From contig NW_017803943.1 of assembly GCF_001625305.1 (NCBI RefSeq), positions 1,182,862 to 1,246,861 of the forward strand: DNA of 64,000 nt, in the 5' to 3' direction. The notes beneath the pieces were generated by a model. That model did no database searches and had not been told where the DNA came from. It saw only the letters and a program-made list of their open reading frames with translations. The DNA is from Branchiostoma belcheri (Eukaryota > Chordata > Leptocardii > Amphioxiformes > Branchiostomatidae). Each line of letters opens with the position of its first letter. Position 1 is the stretch's first letter. Position numbers and translations under genes: made by a program. Shown piece by piece: positions 61,568 to 64,000 of this stretch.

Positions 61568-61811
61568 TAGCCTCCTTTGCAGGCGTTTCGGGAGCCATCG
61601 GCTTGTTGGGGAGGGGGTGTTGTGAGGGGCGCTTATTTGCAACTTGCACGATTTTCTGATCAAACGTAGCTCGCACGTACTAGAAGCTTTGGTCACCATC
61701 CCTAGAAAATATTTGCAGGATGGCATTCTAGGGTTGGCGGCCAAAGCTTCCAATGCGTGCGATCTACCGTAAAAAAGCAGCCCGCTCTCGGAGCGCCTGC
61801 AAAGGAGGCTA
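61568..61811. mobile_element. TIR element (MITE-like, 244 bp)
   Basis: Perfect 18-bp terminal inverted repeats TAGCCTCCTTTGCAGGCG and CGCCTGCAAAGGAGGCTA extend imperfectly inward (TTTCGGGAGC against CTCCGAGAGC). GTG lies directly outside both ends and may be a target-site duplication. Confidence 0.8.
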
Positions 61812-62343
61812 GTGGGCCTGGGTAATCACAGTCTGCGCACTGGTGAGGTCACACCACACTGTTACATCCAGCTAGCAACTGTTGACCTCGCCTCACCTCG
61901 TAAAGTTCTACACGTGAAGGCACGGTCGTGGGGAGACGCGCCATTCCGTACATATTACCGGCGCTTTCATGTCGTCCTTCAGCTGGCCACATGTAACCCC
62001 ACCGAGCTGTCATCTGCCCCTCACAAAACAACAGCAACAGAGCAGGAATATGGCGATCTGGCCTGAGCGCTTTGCTAACCACTTTATCGTTTGCCAGTCC
62101 CCAAAAGGAGATGTAATTTAAATTGCAAATCATTGTCAAAAGTGGCTGTGTGTAAATCAGAAAACACATGATCGCAAGCAATCACAATGTACGGATTCTC
62201 AAACACTGCATTCCGATTGACGTTTTCGGTATGTTATGATCGCTTCCCAATGACCCCTCATCTGGAAGGGGCGTTATTCACATGGCTCCGCAAGGCAGCA
62301 CACGACCCGTCGCTTTTACAGTACAGCTAATGAATTGTCTCAG

Positions 62344-62465
62344 GTGCTATATTTAACGTTCCTCCTATATTAGGGGGGACGGGCTCGCACAGTCGCGGCG
62401 TGTGTCTGTGGAGAGAACGGTCTGCTCCGGAGACTGTCAGCTGTTGGACTCGCGGCAACGCCACG
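62344..62465 (+). promoter_or_regulatory. Candidate core promoter and 5' UTR
   Basis: A TATATTTAA box near 62347 is followed about 30 bp later by a GC-rich leader that runs to the ATG at 62466. Confidence 0.4.
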
Positions 62466-64000
62466 ATGAAGCCCATCGAAGGGAACAACGTAGAGGATGG
62501 GGAGGTGACTGAGAGGACAGAAAGGTAGGGGAATTGACGATATTTTAATAAAATAATACTATCTTGACTAGAATTGAGGGATGGGAGGAACTAGGCATTT
62601 GGCACACAGTGGGACCATGGTGGCTTGACCGGATCACATCGCTGTCACGGCTGTTTTCCTTTGCTATATGCATCCCGAACGAAATGTCTGCTATGCCGAC
62701 GTTGCAATTGTAAGCGGTTGGGCTCGAGTTACGCCAGTTGGTGAGGCCGCCAGAACAATGTCAGCACAAGTTAGCAAATTAATTGCCAGAAGCAAAACGC
62801 ATGCTGCAATGAATAAGACTACGGCATCCTCTGGTCAGAATAGTCTATCCACTAAATATATATTAAGAAGGATTCATATAAAAGACTGTTTTGTCATTAG
62901 AAAAAAATACCGAAGCTCATGATTAGCCACACTGATTGTACATACTAGCACTTATTGTTTTAGTACCTATGATGTTAAGCTTCCCTTTATACCCTTTTTG
63001 TTTTACACTATGTTCAACAGTCGTTGCCATACATTGTACTTTATACAATATATTGTCGTGCAATAGAGTTCTTCTGTTTTATCAAAGGCCCCGTTACATA
63101 ATTTATCACATAGCATAGTTTTACAGTCATTATAAACCAAAAAATTAATTCCCGTCATCCAGAAAAGCCTGGTTCCGGGAAAAGACGATCAGTATCAACA
63201 GGGTCAAGGTCGTCATCTTCGAGGCACCGTTTGATGGTGAGTAGAAGACATCGACAGTTCCTCTTCTTGTTAATGTAACTTGTTTCCAGCCACACCAGTC
63301 CTTTGTTTTCCAATGATTATAAGGATAATACAGGCTGAACATCGAGAGATTCCTGGGCTATTCGTGAGCCGTACCTCTCAATGTTTGTGTGTAAAGATTA
63401 GTTGATACGTCTTTATATTGCAAGCCGTAGCAGGTGTATCATTTGCCCTAAGTTTACATACCTCTCACTTCATGATCAACAGACAGGGGACCTCCTGTGG
63501 TGCACGTATTTGACACATATCAAATACACAAAGAGTAAGATAATCTCCAAGAAGATCTTTTGGTGGCTGCAAAGACAGAATCAATTTGGGCAGGCAGTAT
63601 CCATTTGCCAGACATTTGTGGCGAAATGGTGAACTGTCTGGCAAATGGATACAGCCTGGACAATTTGATTCTGTCTCAGTAGTCACCAAATATTGTAAGT
63701 AAGATAATCTCATTGAATGATTGACAGAAGATTACCATTCTGGATTGCTGTAATTATCTTTTACGAACGATGTCGTCTCACACATGCTGTGTTGCCAGGC
63801 AACGGGATGATGCATTTTATGCAAATAATCACTTTCAGCCAAGAAGGAAGACGAGGTGGACAACACGGGAATGCGAGTATGGCCGGCCGCGCAGGTAAAC
63901 CTTCTCTCTCTGCCCGAACCAACTAGTGCATGTTGGTTTGAGTAGTGGCAGCGGTAAAGCACATTATCCCTTTCAGAGACGCCACCTGCCGGAGAGCGGA
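62466..64000 (+). CDS. 5' exons of an unrecognised gene, partial
   Basis: Four phase-compatible exons are visible: 62466-62524 (MKPIEGNNVEDGEVTERTER), 63163-63236 (KAWFREKTISINRVKVVIFE, APFD), 63839-63894 (AKKEDEVDNTGMRVWPAAQ) and 63977 to the window edge (RRHLPESG). All borders are GT-AG. The GMRVWPAA segment recalls the GxxVWPxA stretch that precedes the SAM-binding motif in family 16 methyltransferases such as METTL21/METTL23, but the diagnostic motif would lie beyond the window, so I do not assign a function. Confidence 0.55.
63558..63691. mobile_element. Inverted-repeat element (57-bp imperfect arms)
   Basis: The left arm contains GACAGAATCAATTTGGGCAG and ends GTATCCATTTGCCAGACA at about 63614. 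The right arm begins TGTCTGGCAAATGGATAC at 63635 and returns to TTGATTCTGTC...CACCAAAT. It forms a long hairpin with a 20-bp loop, flanked by near-identical AAGATAATCTC sequences. It lies in an intron of the 3'-most gene. Confidence 0.75.

Larger units (their letters stand above)
58645..62465. other. Intergenic region with LINE and TIR elements
   Basis: It contains the upstream region of receptor B, a weak minus-strand first-exon candidate (59218-59284, MAAVIIDLKDDNCKKFDNVR), a LINE fragment, a repeat copy and a TIR element. No further gene is supported. Confidence 0.5.

Overview
The window looks like genomic DNA of a cephalochordate (lancelet, Branchiostoma-like). The inference rests on compact intron-rich animal genes with canonical GT-AG splice sites, chordate-type gene families (GT29 sialyltransferase, CMAS-type HAD domain, TRIM-NHL, two-domain receptor tyrosine phosphatases), tRNA-derived SINEs with intact A/B boxes, fragments of several LINE families, small TIR elements and abundant CA/CATC/CATA microsatellites. 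No computed search was possible; exon models were made by eye and checked by splice phase. In every complete multi-exon model the exon lengths add up to a multiple of three.

Layout. (1) 1-1702 (+): the last five exons of a receptor-type tyrosine phosphatase (end of domain D2), cut by the window edge. (2) 5816-10331 (-): a 10-exon, 530-residue GT29 sialyltransferase of ST6GalNAc type, with decayed copies of its last exon strewn over the 800 bp beyond its stop codon. (3) 18001-21241 (+): a six-exon gene encoding only the C-terminal HAD-like half of CMP-sialic acid synthetase. (4) 21762-23978 (-): a two-exon TRIM-NHL protein. (5) 26673-44784 (+): receptor A, 37 exons and 1639 residues: signal peptide, MAM, EGF, MAM, 3 EGF, 3 CCP/sushi, FN3-type region with furin site, transmembrane segment, two PTP domains. 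(6) 49424-58644 (-): receptor B, 21 exons and 1036 residues. It is a mirror-image, tail-to-tail paralogue of A with the same ectodomain, but the phosphatase half is replaced by a separate transmembrane exon and a 95-residue tyrosine-rich tail carrying an ITAM-like YQTL/YETL pair. (7) 62466 onward (+): the 5' exons of an unrecognised gene running out of the window.

The most unusual content is the A/B pair. It encodes matched ectodomains on a phosphatase and on a presumptive kinase-coupled tail, convergently oriented 4.6 kb apart. The acceptor of the first MAM exon in both genes, and of the second MAM exon in A, sits at the end of a 38-bp minisatellite. Each unit is a complete 3' splice-site cassette (branch-like site, pyrimidines, CAG) plus the first bases of the exon: 7 and 29 copies in A, 11 in B. 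Receptor A also has two equal-length transmembrane exons whose phases force mutually exclusive use; including both truncates the protein just after the membrane and removes the phosphatase. Together these suggest a rapidly evolving paired-receptor locus with opposing signalling outputs.

The sialyltransferase and the CMAS-type HAD gene sit side by side, so a sialic-acid theme neighbours the receptor theme; any functional tie is inference. Intergenic stretches (1.7-5.8, 10.3-18.0, 24.0-26.6, 44.8-49.4 and 58.7-62.4 kb) hold repeats, LINE/SINE debris, palindromes and a few weak orphan exons but no other gene that could be supported.
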